Source: Pseudomonadota bacterium (lineage in GTDB: Bacteria; Myxococcota; Myxococcia; Myxococcales; Myxococcaceae). Taken from it: 8,415 nucleotides of DNA. Below are positions 6,042 through 8,415 of the stretch, piece after piece (within the stretch, counting starts at the first letter, position 1; every line of letters starts with the position of its first letter). Location of the stretch: assembly GCA_023424585.1 (NCBI GenBank), contig JAFADT010000371.1, positions 1-8,415 on the forward strand, in the 5' to 3' direction. A program made the position numbers and the translations under genes. A model generated the notes under the pieces. That model did no database searches and was not told the origin of the DNA. It saw only the letters and a program-made list of their open reading frames with translations.

Positions 6042-8415
6042 GACGACAGGACGTCCTTGAACTCCAGGTCGAGCGCGCGCAGCGCGTCCGCCTTCTCCTT
6101 GGCGACCTTCTGGATGTTCGTGGCGTTGTCCTGCGTGCGGCTGAAGGCCACGTCCACCGTGCCGGTGTCGGCCTTGAGCACCAGGTCGTAGAACTGCTGC
6201 CGCACGCGGCGGAAGCTGTCGTAGGCGATGCGGCCCACCAGGTTGCGCGCGTCGCCGGAGGCGGCGGCCACCTCCTGCTCGTAGCCCTGGAGCAGCACCT
6301 GCTCCGCGCGCACCTTGTCGCGGATGGACTTCACGCGGTGCTCCAGCCGCGAGCGCAGCGCCACCCGCGCCACCGCCACCCGGCCACGCAGCGAGTCGAT
6401 GCGCGAGCGCACCGCGTGCATGCGCAGCAGCACGCGGGTGTCCTCGCCGGACAGCCGGCCCTCACCGGCGCGCAAGAGGCCGTGCTCCTGCTGGAGCGCC
6501 GCGGCGTAGCGGGCGCGGATGGCGGCCTCGCCCTCCAGGGACGTGTCCGTGGACTGGCGCTCGCTCGCGAGCCGGGCGCGGGTGCGGTCCAGCTCCGCCT
6601 GCAGGTCCCTCAGCGTGGCGATCTCCGCCTGGAGCTGCACCAGGAACTCGCGCTCCTCGGCGGGGTCCGCCTGCCGCTCCTCGCGCGTGTCCTCCACCCA
6701 CTTGCGGATGGCGGCGGCGTTGGCGTGCAGGCTCTGCAGCTCATAGCCCACGCGGAAGGCCTCGCGGTCCACCGCGTCCACCTTCGCCTGCATGCGCTGG
6801 CGGCGCTCCTCCAGCTCCTTGTTGGTGGTGGGCAGCGCCGCGAACCGCAGCCGCTGGGCCTCGCGCGCGCCCTGGGCGACGAGCAGCTTCTCGCGCTCGG
6901 CGGGCGTCAGCTTCTCCTCCACCAGCGCGGTCTCCGCCTGCACCAGCGACTGCTCCACGGCGGTGAGCGCGGTGTCCACGGCCTCCGAGCGGACGTAGCC
7001 CTCCTGCAGCTCCGGGAAGGCCTCCAGCCCGCGCGCGTCCAGGGCCTCCAGGATGCGCTCCGCGATGGCCTTCGCCTCGCCCGCGCCCTGCCGGCCGCTG
7101 TCCAGGTCGCCCACCATCCGAACCGCGTCCGCGACCTCCTTCTGCGTGGACGCGTACTTCAGCGCCAGCGGGGGCAGGAGCGTGCTCACGTCCAGCGAGC
7201 GCTCGTTGCGCGCGAGCAGGTTGTCGAAGTACGCGACCGGGTCGTGGTTCACGCGCAGGAGCGCGTCCACCTTGTCGCGCGCGGGCCGGAACGTGCTGGC
7301 CACCCCGTCATAGGTCTCCAGCGCTTCGTCGTACTGGCGCAGCTTCTGGAGCAGGTGCCCCTGGAGGATGCGCGCCTCGGGCGCGAGCTGCGAGTCCGGC
7401 GCGACGAGCAGCAGGATGTCCGTGGCGTTCTTCGCCTGCGTGAAGTCCTGCTTGCGCACGTACGTCCACGCGACCTCCAGCAGCGACTCCGGGAAGCGCT
7501 CGCTCTCGCGCGGAATCTGGCCGTAGTGGTCCAGCGCCTCGTCGTAGCGGCCCGTCTCGTACATCAGCCGGCCCAGCGACAGGAACGCGAGCTCGCGGAA
7601 GCGCTGGGCCTCCGCCTCCGGAAGGTCGGCGGACACCACGGCCTCCGGCCCGGTGCCCACGATGCGCTGGAACTCGGCGATGGCGGCCGGGTAGTCCCCG
7701 CTCTGCACGCCCAGGACGCCGAGGTGGTAGACGGCCTGCACGCGGAAGGGGCCGGGCGCCTGCGCCAGCGGGGCGAACAGCGCGCGCGAGCGCCGCTGGT
7801 GCTCCTCCGGCGTCAGGTCCATGCGCTTGAAGGTGCCGCGCGCGTGCACGTACGCGATGTCGGGCGCCAGCACGCCGCCCGACAGCTCCCGCGCCTTCTC
7901 CACGTAGGTGTCGATGCCGTCGAACTGCTGGAGCCGCCCCGCCACCGCGAGGTATCGGCTCACGGCCTCCTTGTAGCGCTGCGGCGTCAGGGGCAGGGAC
8001 AGCACGTCGCGCAGGTACACCCGCGCGCCGATGTCGTTCTTCTGCTGGTAGAGCGCGTCCGCCAGGTAGAAGACCGCCTCCGGGTAGCGCGGGTTCGCCT
8101 TGAACTCCGGCTCGCCCACCAGGTCGTAGAAGACGACGGACGCGGCGGCCCAGTCCCCCAGGAGCGAATACACCTCGCCCTCGGAGAAGCGCTTGAGCTG
8201 CGAGTCGGTGGTGCTCGGCTCGGGGCGCTCGGTGAACTGCGTCTCCACGAAGCGCAGGGACTGCTCCGCCGCGCGCAGCTGCGCCTCCACCGCCTCCACG
8301 GCCGCCGCGCGCGAGCTCAGCGAGGCGGGCATGGGCGGCAGCGCGGCCCCGGGCCTGGAGGCCTGCGGGGGCGCCGGTGCGGGCGCCGCCCCGAGGGACA
8401 GCGCGAGGGCCAGGG
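6026..8415 (-). CDS. Secreted TPR and coiled-coil protein, possible GltC/NfsC-like component (5' end beyond window)
   Basis: The frame is open to the right edge, so the start lies outside. The ATG at 8332 is internal: the 27 codons before it encode a hydrophobic run, LALALSLGAAPAP, then a Pro/Ala linker, which is the core and end of a signal peptide. At least 795 residues are visible. Counting from M at 8332, TPR-like repeats cover about 45-345 (clear units at 81-110, 198-228, 250-272, 283-310 and 318-345). A less regular helical linker covers 350-440. A long charged coiled-coil region covers about 445-690, rich in Glu, Arg, Gln and Ala. A separate C-terminal segment (700-768) has YDSFRRVRQQFYDLVL and GTVDVAF, then a final helix. 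There are no cysteines in these 768 residues. It is followed after 6 bases by the GltD-like gene, so it probably belongs to the same machine. GltC/NfsC is also an exported TPR protein and nfsC directly precedes nfsD, which makes that a candidate identity. I cannot confirm it, and it may be an uncharacterised TPR partner. Confidence 0.9.
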   Translation of the reverse strand, partial: LALALSLGAAPAPAPPQASRPGAALPPMPASLSSRAAAVEAVEAQLRAAEQSLRFVETQFTERPEPSTTDSQLKRFSEGEVYSLLGDWAAASVVFYDLVGEPEFKANPRYPEAVFYLADALYQQKNDIGARVYLRDVLSLPLTPQRYKEAVSRYLAVAGRLQQFDGIDTYVEKARELSGGVLAPDIAYVHARGTFKRMDLTPEEHQRRSRALFAPLAQAPGPFRVQAVYHLGVLGVQSGDYPAAIAEFQRIVGTGPEAVVSADLPEAEAQRFRELAFLSLGRLMYETGRYDEALDHYGQIPRESERFPESLLEVAWTYVRKQDFTQAKNATDILLLVAPDSQLAPEARILQGHLLQKLRQYDEALETYDGVASTFRPARDKVDALLRVNHDPVAYFDNLLARNERSLDVSTLLPPLALKYASTQKEVADAVRMVGDLDSGRQGAGEAKAIAERILEALDARGLEAFPELQEGYVRSEAVDTALTAVEQSLVQAETALVEEKLTPAEREKLLVAQGAREAQRLRFAALPTTNKELEERRQRMQAKVDAVDREAFRVGYELQSLHANAAAIRKWVEDTREERQADPAEEREFLVQLQAEIATLRDLQAELDRTRARLASERQSTDTSLEGEAAIRARYAAALQQEHGLLRAGEGRLSGEDTRVLLRMHAVRSRIDSLRGRVAVARVALRSRLEHRVKSIRDKVRAEQVLLQGYEQEVAAASGDARNLVGRIAYDSFRRVRQQFYDLVLKADTGTVDVAFSRTQDNATNIQKVAKEKADALRALDLEFKDVLSSEGGD

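Noticed and set aside
8330..8332. ATG at 8332 as the true start of the rightmost gene
   Set aside because: The frame stays open to the window edge, and the upstream codons encode a signal-peptide core and Ala/Pro linker, so the real start lies outside the window.

Overview
This GC-rich (roughly 70% G+C) window holds five genes, all on the minus strand and all read from right to left. They are packed head to tail with gaps of 6, -4, 15 and 4 bases, so they look like the middle of one operon. No gene is convincing on the plus strand, and I see no RNA gene, mobile element, CRISPR array, promoter or terminator. High G+C with G/C-rich third codon positions, plus two proteins that resemble the E and G components of the Myxococcus gliding/sporulation machines, point to a member of the Myxococcales (Myxococcus, Corallococcus or a relative). 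The genus is inferred.

In order of transcription: (1) 8415-6026, a secreted protein of TPR repeats followed by coiled coil, with its 5' end cut off by the window edge; (2) 6019-2615, a 1134-residue secreted TPR solenoid, GltD/AgmU-like; (3) 2618-1278, a 446-residue TPR lipoprotein, GltE/AglT-like; (4) 1262-981, a 93-residue exported protein in the GltF position; (5) 976-1, a protein with an FHA-like domain, one membrane span and a Lys/Pro-rich then Gly-rich periplasmic part, GltG-like, with its 3' end cut off by the window edge.

Together they look like part of a trans-envelope machine of the Glt/Nfs class. The GltG-like protein would sit in the inner membrane with its FHA-like domain in the cytoplasm. 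The two large TPR proteins and the small protein would be periplasmic, and the TPR lipoprotein would be anchored to a membrane, probably the outer one. In Myxococcus xanthus, Glt proteins work with the AglRQS proton-driven motor in gliding, and the paralogous Nfs proteins work with AglRS in spore-coat assembly. Which of these this locus encodes, or whether it is a third paralogue, cannot be decided from the window. A secreted TPR gene directly upstream of the D-like gene would fit the contiguous nfsA-H order better than the M. xanthus layout, where gltABC is separate from gltD onward. This depends on that first gene really being a GltC/NfsC relative, which I could not establish. I use glt symbols for readability, and they carry this ambiguity.
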